A stretch of DNA of 64,000 nt from JABGQS01 sp963674545 (lineage in GTDB: Bacteria > Bacillota > Clostridia > Christensenellales > SZUA-584), in contig CAXXFB010000001.1 of NCBI GenBank assembly GCA_963674545.2, positions 2,666,001 through 2,730,000 on the forward strand. The letters run 5' to 3'. Each line of letters opens with the position of its first letter. Within the stretch, counting starts at the first letter, position 1. Made by a program: the position numbers and the translations under genes. Below are positions 33,487 through 42,495 of the stretch, piece after piece. Under the pieces are notes generated by a model, which was given only the letters and a program-made list of their open reading frames with translations, made no database searches and was not told the DNA's origin.

Positions 33487-35018
33487 TACCGCTCACCGCC
33501 TTTACAGAGACTGGCGTAAACCTCTATAGGTCTCGTTTGGGCTATGACTACACTATACTTAACAGGGATAGTACCGCTACATTCAGCAGGCAAAGGTTTC
33601 AGTTGTTTAAAGTACTCCAATGTATCCCTAAAATCATTAGCCGATACGATCTGCCTATCCAGACAATACACGGCTGCACGATGGAGTTCATCTGCTGAAT
33701 ATATCTCTGCAAGTTTCAGCAGTATACCCAGCTGGTCTCGAACATATCTCGGTTTAGCTTCAATAATCTTCTCTACAAAACGAGTTCCTTCCGGTGATAT
33801 GTATCCAGCAAACACTTTGTCTTTAATGCTTTGCAGTTTGGAGAACCTGTCCCGTTCCGGATGTTCATTGCGTACGCATTTTCCTACACCGTCAGCTATA
33901 GTATATTCATCAATAAATACATCGTCTTTTAAATCGTAAAACCGTACCCTATTTGATGTTTCATCAGCTTCTATCCGAACTTTTTTACCCGGCTCATAGG
34001 TTCCCTTGGGCATACAGTAACGGTTCTGCCGGTACATTACAACATTGTTTTTACGAACGATAGCAGTTGACGGTACATAAGTTGATTCTCCCAATTCCGG
34101 CGCAGATTTCAAATGCTGCTGCTCCTGCGCAAATACAACGGCAGGGACCATCTTTGTTGTCTCGTGCACTAATCCGTTTCCGGTCCGGTCCAACCACGCC
34201 AGCCCGTCGCTGTTGAGCCTTGCTATCCCGTGATAGATTCTGCAGGTCAGAAAGTTGTTTTTTACATACTTTACAACAGCTTCAATCTTTCCTTTACTTT
34301 CCGGGTCATTGCCACGACACAAATGGACAGAGAAACCAGCATAATTCTTGTAGTTTTCAAATGTTTCTGTATATATAATATCTCCGCTGTTTTCGCTGAC
34401 AACCATTACTCTATCTTGATCATATACGATTTCTGTTGGCCTGCCTCCATAAAAGCGGAATGCTCTGTCATGTGCCTGTATAAATGTTTGTGCTGTAAAG
34501 GGTTCTAATTGAAAGCATACATATTTATATCGTGAGCAGCTTAATACCATTGCGAATATATATATCCTAACGGATTTCCCGTAGCTGTCTTTCATTACCT
34601 TTTGTCCCAAATCCACCTGAGCCTGATAGCCAAAAGGTAATTCAGGATTCTCAGCATACTGTCGTATTTTTACGGGTGCCGGTATACCTTCTTTCTCTCT
34701 AACGTTACTCACAAACAACCGAACTGTACGGTATGACGGCTTAAAGTCCGCAAAGTCTTCCCTAAGATTATCGTAAAGTATAGCTCCTGAGATTTCGGGA
34801 TATGTTTTTAGTTTATCCAACACATACCCGTAATACGGATCCATGATTTTTGTTCGTTCTTTGGCTTCAAGCATGTATGACAGATATTCGCCCTCTGTCA
34901 TGTCCCAATACTTCCTTACTGTTTTTGCATCAAGCCTAAGTTCCCGTGCTGCTCTTTGTTTTTTGTACCCCATTGTTTTTAGTTTCTGTATTTCTGCATA
35001 CATCGTTATCCCTACCAT
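33486..35018 (-). CDS. istA: IS21-family transposase IstA
   Basis: A 510-residue DDE transposase with an N-terminal HTH (KKQRAARELRLDAKTVRKYW) and an rve core. The first Asp is in QVDLGQK, the second in IVYDQDRVM and the Glu in SKGKIEAVV. Full length and uninterrupted, so the element may be active. Confidence 0.95.
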   Translation of the reverse strand: MVGITMYAEIQKLKTMGYKKQRAARELRLDAKTVRKYWDMTEGEYLSYMLEAKERTKIMDPYYGYVLDKLKTYPEISGAILYDNLREDFADFKPSYRTVRLFVSNVREKEGIPAPVKIRQYAENPELPFGYQAQVDLGQKVMKDSYGKSVRIYIFAMVLSCSRYKYVCFQLEPFTAQTFIQAHDRAFRFYGGRPTEIVYDQDRVMVVSENSGDIIYTETFENYKNYAGFSVHLCRGNDPESKGKIEAVVKYVKNNFLTCRIYHGIARLNSDGLAWLDRTGNGLVHETTKMVPAVVFAQEQQHLKSAPELGESTYVPSTAIVRKNNVVMYRQNRYCMPKGTYEPGKKVRIEADETSNRVRFYDLKDDVFIDEYTIADGVGKCVRNEHPERDRFSKLQSIKDKVFAGYISPEGTRFVEKIIEAKPRYVRDQLGILLKLAEIYSADELHRAAVYCLDRQIVSANDFRDTLEYFKQLKPLPAECSGTIPVKYSVVIAQTRPIEVYASLCKGGER

Positions 35019-35136
35019 TTCTGCCTGCCTCCATTTATACTCTCATTCGAGTATAAATGGACAAGCTCTTTTATTCATTAAGTAGGGAAAATTGTTTGCC
35101 AAAAACCGTCCAATATAGTTTACCAGTTACAAATTC

Positions 35137-35158
35137 TGATGCAGTAAAAATGCAGTAA
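35137..35158 (+). repeat. Subterminal 22-bp repeat, right copy (putative integrase arm site)
   Basis: Identical to 30518-30539. It lies 95 bases inside the right attachment repeat and seven bases from the IS21 target duplication. Two 8-bp direct repeats three bases apart are typical of arm-type sites of tyrosine recombinases. Confidence 0.65.
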
Positions 35159-35221
35159 ACAGGTTATTTTCAAGCTAAAAAAAGCCTGTTTTTTCATCAA
35201 AAACACTATAAAAAAGTATCA

Positions 35222-35247
35222 AAAAAGCCCTATTTAATGGGCTTTTT
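35222..35247 (-). terminator. Terminator following tRNA-Pro, supplied by the island
   Basis: AAAAAGCCC (35222-35230) pairs with GGGCTTTTT (35239-35247). On the minus strand it ends in six T and lies six bases past the tRNA CCA, replacing the original terminator now at 30298. Confidence 0.8.
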
Positions 35248-35253
35248 GTGTGT

Positions 35254-35330
35254 TGGTCTGGGTGAGAGGATTTGAACCTCCGGCCCCTTGAACCCCATTC
35301 AAGTGCGCTACCAAACTGCGCTACACCCAG
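35254..35330 (-). tRNA. tRNA-Pro (anticodon GGG), integration target of the island
   Basis: A 77-base cloverleaf: acceptor CTGGGTG/CACCCAG, anticodon stem CTTGA/TCAAG with loop ATGGGGT (anticodon GGG), T-arm GGAGG-TTCAAAT-CCTCT, encoded CCA. Its 3' 57 bases are repeated at 30345-30401, showing that an element inserted into the gene and restored it. Confidence 0.93.
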
Positions 35331-35423
35331 ATATGGATTTTTTACTATCGTACGGCTAGTTAAAACAAGAGCCGACAATAATTATATTCGTAATGCCCGG
35401 CTTCGTCAATAGATTTAACGATT

Positions 35424-36059
35424 TTAACTGCTGAGTATATTACGCAGCCACTCCTGGTCAACCACGATAAACTCATCATGTTTTTCTTCCGGGAGTATCG
35501 AGGCAAACTCTTCGGTAGTGTTCTTGTATATTTCTACAGGAACAGCCTGTTCATAATCGTCGTTTTCAAGAAATACGCCTAAAAGAAGACTGCCGTTTTC
35601 ATCAGTGTTCTCGAAAACCATGTCATATACTTCACTGCCGCCATCCTGAAGATGCATGTTGATGTAAAGAAGCTTTATTGCTTCGACTATCCGGTCATCA
35701 AGGCCGGCTTCGAATATACGTATTTTTTCGACGAACTCTGAAAAGCTAGGCACTATTCTTAGTGTGCTATTCTCTGTGTCATAATCACTTCTTGCTTTTA
35801 TGACTGTTGGTACTTTATATGAGCCGTCTTTAAATCCGGGCACGAGATATAGCATGAATCTTTTCTTATCATCGTTATATAGAAAAGTCGAGTTTATAAA
35901 AAACCGTTCTGAACAATTCGGACATTGCCATGAAAACAATTCTCCGTTGAGTATCGAGCGCTTTGTCTTCTCATCAATGTTTGATGTGCATATTCGGCTG
36001 CCTATCTGCTTTTCGCCCATTGTACCGCAGGCTGGGCACGTCATCTCATTATTTTTCAT
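35424..36059 (-). CDS. CpXC domain-containing protein
   Basis: A 211-residue cytoplasmic protein with two zinc-type pairs near the N-terminus, CPACG (residues 9-13) and CPNCSERF (about 50-57), which define the CpXC domain. The rest is an uncharacterised alpha/beta region. It follows the CapA-like gene by about seven bases on the same strand. No function is known for the family. Confidence 0.85.
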   Translation of the reverse strand: MKNNEMTCPACGTMGEKQIGSRICTSNIDEKTKRSILNGELFSWQCPNCSERFFINSTFLYNDDKKRFMLYLVPGFKDGSYKVPTVIKARSDYDTENSTLRIVPSFSEFVEKIRIFEAGLDDRIVEAIKLLYINMHLQDGGSEVYDMVFENTDENGSLLLGVFLENDDYEQAVPVEIYKNTTEEFASILPEEKHDEFIVVDQEWLRNILSS

Positions 36060-36066
36060 ATTTCTC

Positions 36067-37341
36067 CTATTTAGGGATAGCTACAGTTTCTCCCAGAACA
36101 TCAATAGTACGCCGTCTGGATTTTTCAAGACTGGACGCATACGGGCTGGTTTCAATATATTCGTAAGTAGCAGGTAAGATCACATAGTCTCCTTCACCGG
36201 TGTCTCTGCAAAGAGTCGGGATATACGTAAGCTCTTTAATAGTCATCGACCCATCCGCATAGTTTTTCTCCAGAACCAGATTGACTATAACACTGTCTTT
36301 GTTTATAGTACGGCCCATGCTGGACAGAAAATTCCCTAAAGAATAGATCACTGGTACAGTTCCTTTCTGTGTTTCAATGGTATCAAAAGTTTGGGTACAG
36401 TGAGCGTGAGACCCGAATATTATATCGGCACCTGAATCGGCGATAAACTGCGCCATCTTTTTCTGCCTGCTTGTAACTTTATGGGTGTTTGAATTTCCCC
36501 AGTGTATATATACCATTACAAACTCTGCCCCTGCCTGTTTAACAGCTTCGATATCGGCTGCAAGCCGTTCTTTATTGTATCTATCCAGCATATAAGCATC
36601 ACTGTTTTTTGGTTTGCGGTTAGATATATCTGTATAAGATACCACTCCGACATTGATACCATTTTTGCTTACTACCAGCGGAACTTTGTCTTCGGAAAGT
36701 GCGTAAGATCCGGTATGATGCATGCCGTATTCGTCAAGTTTGCGCATAGTTTCAACTATACCTTGGCTTCCGCGGTCATATGCATGGTTGTTTGCTGTGA
36801 CTAGCACATCAAAACCGCATCCGACTACTGCTTTTAAGTAAGATTCAGGTGCATTCAGCTCAGGATTGCCGCCCACTCTTACAGTGGTCGTATACGGAGC
36901 AGAGCCATCAGAAGGAGTGATGGTTTTTTCGGTATAACTATTAGCTTTTGTATATGGGAAACTCTCTGCAACCAGAGTTTCAAAGTTACCTATCGTTAGA
37001 TCTGCGCTGCTAAGTATCGGCTCTACCTGTGCAAAACATTCGTCAAAGATGTATTCGCCTCCCTTTCGTGCGCTGGTTAACTGTCCGTAAAGACACATAA
37101 GGTCTCCAACTGCCGCAATGTTCAAAGTCGTTGTCGGCGGAGGTGTCGGGTCTGGCGTCGGCGCCGGCTCTACCCAGGGAATGAGAGACGGGGATGGGGC
37201 TAAGACCGGTTCTGGGGTTGCCTTCACTACAGGTGTTTCTTCTGCAACATCCGCAGCCATCAAACTGGCATCTGTATTTGGGGCGATAAGCAGTATAAGA
37301 GCTGTAACAAAGCATAATATCGCAAAAAAGATGTTTTTCAT
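36067..37341 (-). CDS. CapA-family (poly-gamma-glutamate synthesis-like) metallophosphatase, secreted
   Basis: A 424-residue protein with an N-terminal signal/anchor segment (FAILCFVTALILLIA), a Pro/Thr-rich linker and a PGA_cap metallophosphatase domain: AAVGDLMC, IGNFET, TANNHAYDRG, YIHWGN and IIFGSHAH supply the metal ligands. Family members act outside the membrane; many have no link to capsule. No capB/capC genes are near, so a role in cell-surface hydrolysis is more cautious. Confidence 0.88.
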   Translation of the reverse strand: MKNIFFAILCFVTALILLIAPNTDASLMAADVAEETPVVKATPEPVLAPSPSLIPWVEPAPTPDPTPPPTTTLNIAAVGDLMCLYGQLTSARKGGEYIFDECFAQVEPILSSADLTIGNFETLVAESFPYTKANSYTEKTITPSDGSAPYTTTVRVGGNPELNAPESYLKAVVGCGFDVLVTANNHAYDRGSQGIVETMRKLDEYGMHHTGSYALSEDKVPLVVSKNGINVGVVSYTDISNRKPKNSDAYMLDRYNKERLAADIEAVKQAGAEFVMVYIHWGNSNTHKVTSRQKKMAQFIADSGADIIFGSHAHCTQTFDTIETQKGTVPVIYSLGNFLSSMGRTINKDSVIVNLVLEKNYADGSMTIKELTYIPTLCRDTGEGDYVILPATYEYIETSPYASSLEKSRRRTIDVLGETVAIPK

Positions 37342-37459
37342 TCGTATGACCTCATATCAAAATGCGTACTGATTGATTATACCATGCAGAGCGGGATTCT
37401 TAAAGTGGTTTATGCCGCTTGTTCGGCAGACAAAAAGTGTATATACTGCCTTTGAAATA

Positions 37460-37468
37460 TGGTATAAT
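37460..37468 (+). promoter_or_regulatory. Extended -10 promoter of the S9 peptidase gene
   Basis: TGGTATAAT is an extended -10 box 34 bases before the ATG; no good -35 is seen. Confidence 0.5.
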
Positions 37469-37501
37469 AACAGGTAATATGCGTCTGAAAGAGGTAACTC
37501 A

Positions 37502-39517
37502 ATGAAAAAAAGACTTATAACCGTCGGACTAATAACAATAATGATTTTATCGTTACTGCTTATGTCGGGTTGCGATGAATTATTACAGCAGATAAAAGAT
37601 ATGCAGGACCAGCTTGAAGACCTTCCTGCTGAAGACGAGCAGGCGACTGAAGAGCCTTCAGAACAGGATGGTATAATTCCTTTCGATGTCCTGATGGGAT
37701 TTTCACAATATGCAAACATACAGCTTTCAAACGACGGCGAGACAATAATGTACCGCTATAATAACGATTTCGTAATAGAGAACTGGAAAACGGGAGACAA
37801 ACAACTTGTTGAGTGGCCAAGAGAAGCCGGCGGTATCCCCAGATTCTTTTTTGCTCCGGACGGAGAGACAGTACTTTTTTTCGTTGACGATATGGGAGAT
37901 GAGAACTACGGCATATATATATCGGATATAAACTCTGGTGATACCAAGACTATATTCCCGGCCGGTGAAAACGACTGTGGTTTTGTATCGGATAACCCAG
38001 CTAATGAAAAAGAAATATATATAACAAAATTCGATTTCGACAGGAGCCTTTTTGACCTTTACCTGCTGAATTACATAACGGGCAAATACGATCTTGTGCT
38101 GAAAAACCCGGGCGATATCGTAGACTATGTGTTTGATAATGAAGGGGTTTTAAGATGCGTTGGTACAACGGATGATGTAGCCGGTATACATTACTGGCTG
38201 AAAAAAGACCCATCTGGTTCCGGGACTGCGTTCAAAGCAAGCGACTGGGAAGCGATCGAAGAGCTCACATGGACATATGAAGACGCAGGAACAAGCGGCG
38301 TTTATGGGTTCATGCCGGACGACGAGCGCATACTTTTCCTTGATACAGCACACAGCAACACATCTACTCTTTCAACATATAACGTGCAGACAAAACAAAG
38401 AGACGATGTATACAACAACCCGGACTACGATATAAACGGCACATGGACGGATTTAGAACTTGAAGAAGTCGTAGCAGTAGACTATTACGGCGAAACGATA
38501 GAGTGGGCGATTCTCGACGAAAGTTTTCAGGACGATTACGACGTGCTAGCAAATGTTGGCGATGGTATATTCGACATCATAGGCTCGAGCGAACAGGACG
38601 AGTATTGGCTGGTAGAATACGTTTCAGATGTTCAGGGCTCTGACTATTATGTATATGATATGCAGAATCGGGAGGCGACATTCCTTTATAACTCACGTCC
38701 TGAACTGCAGGATTATGATTTTGCACACAAGGAACCTATAGTATACACGGCAACAGACGGTCTTAAAATCGAAGGATATGCAACATTCCCCATCGGAGTT
38801 GAGCATAAAGACCTGCCCACAGTACTCCTTGTTCACGGAGGGCCGTGGGCAAGAGATACGTGGGAATTCGATCCGGAGGTTCAGTTCCTGGCAAACCGGG
38901 GATACCTTGTTATACAGGTAAACTTCAGAGGCTCTACGGGTTACGGCAAAGATTTTGTGCTTGCCGGAGACAAAGAGTGGGGCGGAAAGATGCACCAGGA
39001 CATACTTGACGCTGTAGACTACGCAGTATCTAGGGGATGGGCAGACCCTGACAGGATAGGAGTATACGGCGCATCATACGGCGGATATGAGGCGCTGATA
39101 TGTGCAGCCTTTTCTTCGGATGTATTCAAATGCTCTGTAGATGCGTTCGGACCTTCAAGCCTGCTGACGTTCATAGAGTCTATACCGCCGCAGTGGTCAA
39201 CGTCATATCAGGACCTTATACGATCGGTGGGAGACCCGGACACTGAGGCAGACTTCATGAGAGAGCGTTCACCGCTCTATTATGCAGACGATATAGAAAT
39301 ACCCATGCTGATAGCACAGGGTGAGAATGACGTACGTGTTGTAAAGAGCGAATCTGACCAGATGGTAGCGGCGCTCGAAGCTGCCGGTGTGCCTGTCGAG
39401 TATCTGGTCCTCAAAGATACAGGACACGGTTTTAGTTCTGATGAAACACGTGAGATGTTCTATAAGGCGATGGAATCATTCTTTGCAGAATACCTTGGCG
39501 GCAGAGTGGAAGAATAA
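37502..39517 (+). CDS. S9-family prolyl oligopeptidase-like lipoprotein
   Basis: A 671-residue exported peptidase. The signal peptide ends at lipobox Cys24 (LLMSGC). A beta-propeller covers about residues 60-400. The C-terminal alpha/beta-hydrolase has the nucleophile in GVYGASYGGYEAL, Asp in GENDVRV and His in DTGHGFS. It would cleave short peptides at the outer membrane face. The FAD-dependent gene follows 13 bases later. Confidence 0.93.
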   Translation: MKKRLITVGLITIMILSLLLMSGCDELLQQIKDMQDQLEDLPAEDEQATEEPSEQDGIIPFDVLMGFSQYANIQLSNDGETIMYRYNNDFVIENWKTGDKQLVEWPREAGGIPRFFFAPDGETVLFFVDDMGDENYGIYISDINSGDTKTIFPAGENDCGFVSDNPANEKEIYITKFDFDRSLFDLYLLNYITGKYDLVLKNPGDIVDYVFDNEGVLRCVGTTDDVAGIHYWLKKDPSGSGTAFKASDWEAIEELTWTYEDAGTSGVYGFMPDDERILFLDTAHSNTSTLSTYNVQTKQRDDVYNNPDYDINGTWTDLELEEVVAVDYYGETIEWAILDESFQDDYDVLANVGDGIFDIIGSSEQDEYWLVEYVSDVQGSDYYVYDMQNREATFLYNSRPELQDYDFAHKEPIVYTATDGLKIEGYATFPIGVEHKDLPTVLLVHGGPWARDTWEFDPEVQFLANRGYLVIQVNFRGSTGYGKDFVLAGDKEWGGKMHQDILDAVDYAVSRGWADPDRIGVYGASYGGYEALICAAFSSDVFKCSVDAFGPSSLLTFIESIPPQWSTSYQDLIRSVGDPDTEADFMRERSPLYYADDIEIPMLIAQGENDVRVVKSESDQMVAALEAAGVPVEYLVLKDTGHGFSSDETREMFYKAMESFFAEYLGGRVEE

Positions 39518-39530
39518 AGGGAGATTAGAT

Positions 39531-40904
39531 ATGGAGAACAGACTGCAAAAGTACGACATAGCCATAATAGGCGGCGGTATAAGCGGTCTTATGGCGGCCA
39601 ACCGCCTGATAAGCGGTAACAGCAGCTTAAAGATAGTTATGATAGAGAAGGGCAAACCGCTTGATGAACGCAGCTGCCCTATGATAACAAATAAGATAGA
39701 TTCCTGTCTTAATTGCAAATACTGCGCAATAATGGAAGGCATGGCAGGCGCAGGAGCCTTTTCGGACGGTAAATACGTAATATCAACGGAATACGGTGGA
39801 TGGCTGACCGATTTCCTTGATGAAAAAGTAGTTAAGGACTACATCGAGCAAGCAGATTCGATACTTGTTGGCTTTGGTGCAACAAAAGAAAGATATATGC
39901 CTGATGACGACTTGAAGCGCCTTTGCCTGACACACGACCTGCATATGCAGCAGGCGGAGCTTAAGCACCTTGGAACGGATGATAACTTCGCAACTATGAA
40001 AAGGATGGTAGCGCAGACTGAATCTAAGATAGAGATATTGACGAAAACGGAAGTGCTTGATGTTGACAAACAAACGCATAAACTGACCACTACTGACGGT
40101 GAGTTTACTGCTGACAAGATAATTTTTGCAGTCGGAAGGGTCGGCAGCAGAATGCTCGCCCACTGGTGCAGGAAAAACGGCATAGAAATGACTAATAACC
40201 AGGTGGATATAGGAGTAAGAGTAGAGCTTCCAGCTCTTGTGTGGGATCATTTTTCAAAGAAGATATATGAACCGAAGATACTCTACCGCAGCAGGCTTTA
40301 CCGTGACGTTACACGAATGTTTTGCTTTAACGAGCGGGGGCACGTCGTAATGGAAAACACAGACGGCGTATTGACTGTCAATGGCCACTCTTATAAAGGC
40401 AGCGAGAGGAAGACGCTGAACTCCAACTTCGCGCTTCTGTCTACAAGCAGGTTCACAAAGCCGTTTAAAGACCCGATCGAGTACGCTAGATATGTTGCCT
40501 CACTTGCTAATCTTATAAGCGGGGGAAGCGTTCTTGTCCAGCGCCTGGGTGACCTTGAAGCGGGCAGGCGCACCAATGAGCAGCGTATAAAGCAGTCTAC
40601 GACCAAGCCGACTCTGAACGTCGTCCCGGGAGACCTTAGCCTGTGCATGCCCAAGCGACAGCTAGACAACATAATCGAAACGCTGCATGCGCTAGATAAG
40701 ATAGCGCCCGGTACAGCCAACCATGACACGCTTCTATACGGAATAGAGTGCAAGTACTATTCCGCACGGCCGGAGACCAAAGACTTCGAGCTGGAAGGCT
40801 GCAGCGGTATATACGCAGTGGGCGACGGCGCAGGCTTCACGCGCTCGCTCTCTCACGCAGCAGCGCACGGACTTTATGTAGCAGATAAGATATTGAATGA
40901 GTAG
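39531..40904 (+). CDS. FAD-dependent dehydrogenase (COG2509-like)
   Basis: A 457-residue flavoprotein: dinucleotide motif IAIIGGGISGLMAANRL, a cysteine pair in CLNCKYC, and the C-terminal FAD segment IYAVGDGAGFTRSLSHAA. The start is ATG 39531, after GGGAG; the longer frame reaches back into the peptidase gene. The family is widely conserved but its substrate is unknown. Terminated by the hairpin at 40924. Confidence 0.88.
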   Translation: MENRLQKYDIAIIGGGISGLMAANRLISGNSSLKIVMIEKGKPLDERSCPMITNKIDSCLNCKYCAIMEGMAGAGAFSDGKYVISTEYGGWLTDFLDEKVVKDYIEQADSILVGFGATKERYMPDDDLKRLCLTHDLHMQQAELKHLGTDDNFATMKRMVAQTESKIEILTKTEVLDVDKQTHKLTTTDGEFTADKIIFAVGRVGSRMLAHWCRKNGIEMTNNQVDIGVRVELPALVWDHFSKKIYEPKILYRSRLYRDVTRMFCFNERGHVVMENTDGVLTVNGHSYKGSERKTLNSNFALLSTSRFTKPFKDPIEYARYVASLANLISGGSVLVQRLGDLEAGRRTNEQRIKQSTTKPTLNVVPGDLSLCMPKRQLDNIIETLHALDKIAPGTANHDTLLYGIECKYYSARPETKDFELEGCSGIYAVGDGAGFTRSLSHAAAHGLYVADKILNE

Positions 40905-40923
40905 CAGATCAGACATGGTACAC

Positions 40924-40953
40924 AAAAGCCTGCATTTAATGGTGCAGGCTTTT
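40924..40953. terminator. Bidirectional terminator between the FAD gene and the EamA gene
   Basis: AAAAGCCTGCA (40924-40934) and TGCAGGCTTTT (40943-40953) form an 11-bp stem with T-runs on both strands. It touches the stop codon of the convergent transporter gene. Confidence 0.85.
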
Positions 40954-41912
40954 TATATGTCTTCTTTTATTTTCGGCACAACTTTAGTTGAGTCTTTTCT
41001 ATCCTGTTTGTTTACGATGAAGGCGCCAAGAGCGACCAGTGCAATGGCAGCAATTATCTCGACGCCCATATGTTCGCCTGCAATGAAAATAACGGAGAGG
41101 ATAGAACCGAATATCGGCACGGCAAATTTATATTGCGTAAGAGTTGAGGCGTTGTGGTATTTTAGCAGTATGAACCAAAGAGTAAAAGCGACGGCGGATA
41201 GCGCCGCAAGATAAACAAGCAGCAGACCCGAACCTAAGTCTAGAGCCGGAAGATGCGGGTAGCCTGAAAAACCGACTGCCGAGAGGAGAAGACCGCCAAA
41301 GAAAAGCTGCCAGCCGTTTAGCTTTACAGGGTCGACTTTACCGGCATTTTTACGTATGAGAATCGTTGTAGCTGCTCCGAACAGGCTGGAGATTGCGATG
41401 AAACCTTCGCCCGTAAGTTTAAAAGAAAAAAGCGAGCTGTCGAGCAGTGAAAAATTGACTAGCACGACGCCTGAAAACCCCATCACCAGACCAATGATTT
41501 TTTTCCAGCTTAGCTTGTCTGTCTTGAAAACAAAGTGGGCCGCGATAACGACTACAAACACGCTCGACGAAACGAGTATAGATGCTTTAACACCTGTGGT
41601 GTTATCTATTCCGATATAATACAGAGTGTACATTCCGAACGTTTGCAGCAGGCAAATAAGCAATATGAACGGCAACTCTTTGCGTGTCGGTTTAATTTTT
41701 ATTTTAAGCTTTGCTTTTGCAAAAACAAGAACCATAAGACCAGCCAGAGTGAAGCGTATTCCAGCAAAGAGAATGGCCTGAAACTCGTTTTGGATATCGA
41801 TAAGCGAGTAGGATATTTTAACGCCGGGAAAAGCGCTGCCCCACAAAAGGCAGCAAAAGAGCGCTGCGAATATCATGATCGACTTCTTTTCAAATATGCT
41901 GTGTTTTTCCAT
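40953..41912 (-). CDS. EamA/DMT-family transporter
   Basis: A 319-residue membrane protein with ten hydrophobic segments in two EamA repeats (LFCCLLWGSAFPGVKISYS in the first). Members export or import small metabolites and amino acids. It stands alone, convergent with the FAD gene. Confidence 0.88.
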   Translation of the reverse strand: MEKHSIFEKKSIMIFAALFCCLLWGSAFPGVKISYSLIDIQNEFQAILFAGIRFTLAGLMVLVFAKAKLKIKIKPTRKELPFILLICLLQTFGMYTLYYIGIDNTTGVKASILVSSSVFVVVIAAHFVFKTDKLSWKKIIGLVMGFSGVVLVNFSLLDSSLFSFKLTGEGFIAISSLFGAATTILIRKNAGKVDPVKLNGWQLFFGGLLLSAVGFSGYPHLPALDLGSGLLLVYLAALSAVAFTLWFILLKYHNASTLTQYKFAVPIFGSILSVIFIAGEHMGVEIIAAIALVALGAFIVNKQDRKDSTKVVPKIKEDI

Positions 41913-41978
41913 GGTTCAAAGCATAACATATAATGCGGCCGATTGGAATCAATAATACTACATATTATTAAGAAAATA

Positions 41979-42006
41979 TTGCTTGTGTGATTTTGTCACA
42001 TATCTT
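41979..42006 (+). promoter_or_regulatory. Rhodanese promoter with an operator between -35 and -10
   Basis: TTGCTT (41979-41984), 16 bases, TATCTT (42001-42006). The spacer holds TGTGA-TTTTG-TCACA (41986-42000), a dyad resembling CRP/FNR-type sites but with a 5-base centre. A protein bound here would block the promoter. Confidence 0.45.
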
Positions 42007-42061
42007 TGTTTCGGAGTCTGCTATTATTCTTATAAAAGTTTATAAGAAAGGTAATGACCCT

Positions 42062-42385
42062 ATGTTTTTTAACAAATGTTACAACTCGATTTCTGCTGAA
42101 GAAACTAAAAAGATAATGAGCGAAGACCCGGAAGTAATGCTGCTCGACGTACGTGAGAAAGACGAGTATAGTTCGGGCCATATAAACAAAAGCAAAAATA
42201 TACCTCTTTCGTCTCTTGGATATATGAAGGACAAACTGCCAAAGAACAAGGAAAAGCCTATAATAACTTATTGTCTTTCGGGTGCAAGAGCTAAGCACGC
42301 ATGCAAGGCGCTCAATGATCTTGGATATAATAATATATACTGCCTTGGAGGTCTTTACGACTGGCCTTATGGATTTGTAAGATAG
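42062..42385 (+). CDS. Rhodanese-domain sulfurtransferase
   Basis: A 107-residue single rhodanese domain: LLDVREKDEYSSGHI and the active-site loop YCLSGARAKH with the persulfide cysteine. ATG 42062 follows GAAAGG by about ten bases; the longer frame would start inside the promoter. A terminator follows at 42417. Confidence 0.9.
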   Translation: MFFNKCYNSISAEETKKIMSEDPEVMLLDVREKDEYSSGHINKSKNIPLSSLGYMKDKLPKNKEKPIITYCLSGARAKHACKALNDLGYNNIYCLGGLYDWPYGFVR

Positions 42386-42416
42386 TAATATAAAACAGTG
42401 TATATTCAGCAGTCCG

Positions 42417-42450
42417 AAAACGCTCCGTTACAAATTGTCAGGAGCGTTTT
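42417..42450 (+). terminator. Terminator after the rhodanese gene
   Basis: AAAACGCTCC (42417-42426) and GGAGCGTTTT (42441-42450), followed by more T. It lies between convergent genes and may serve both. Confidence 0.85.
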
Positions 42451-42495
42451 TCATATAGGGATACCTACTGATGTGCGCGTCGGTTGTACGAATTG

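Larger units (their letters stand above)
32693..35125 (-). mobile_element. Complete IS21-family insertion sequence
   Basis: A 2433-bp element containing istA and istB. The ends align over about 46 bases (TGTCAAAT... left, TGGTAAAC... right, then TTTTTGGCAAA and CCCTACTT in both), and the left end repeats the GCAAATAA-ATTCCCT unit twice. The 5-bp target duplication GTTAC is present at 32688-32692 and 35126-35130. It looks intact and relatively recent. Confidence 0.93.
30402..35310. mobile_element. Genomic island integrated in tRNA-Pro, lacking an integrase
   Basis: About 4.9 kb between two 58-bp direct repeats of the tRNA-Pro 3' end. It carries a toxin/antitoxin pair, a small minus-strand gene and an IS21-family insertion. 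Near each end, in the same orientation, lies the same 22-bp sequence with two copies of TGCAGTAA, resembling integrase arm sites. No tyrosine recombinase or excisionase gene is present, so the island is a remnant or depends on an integrase supplied from elsewhere. Confidence 0.8.
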
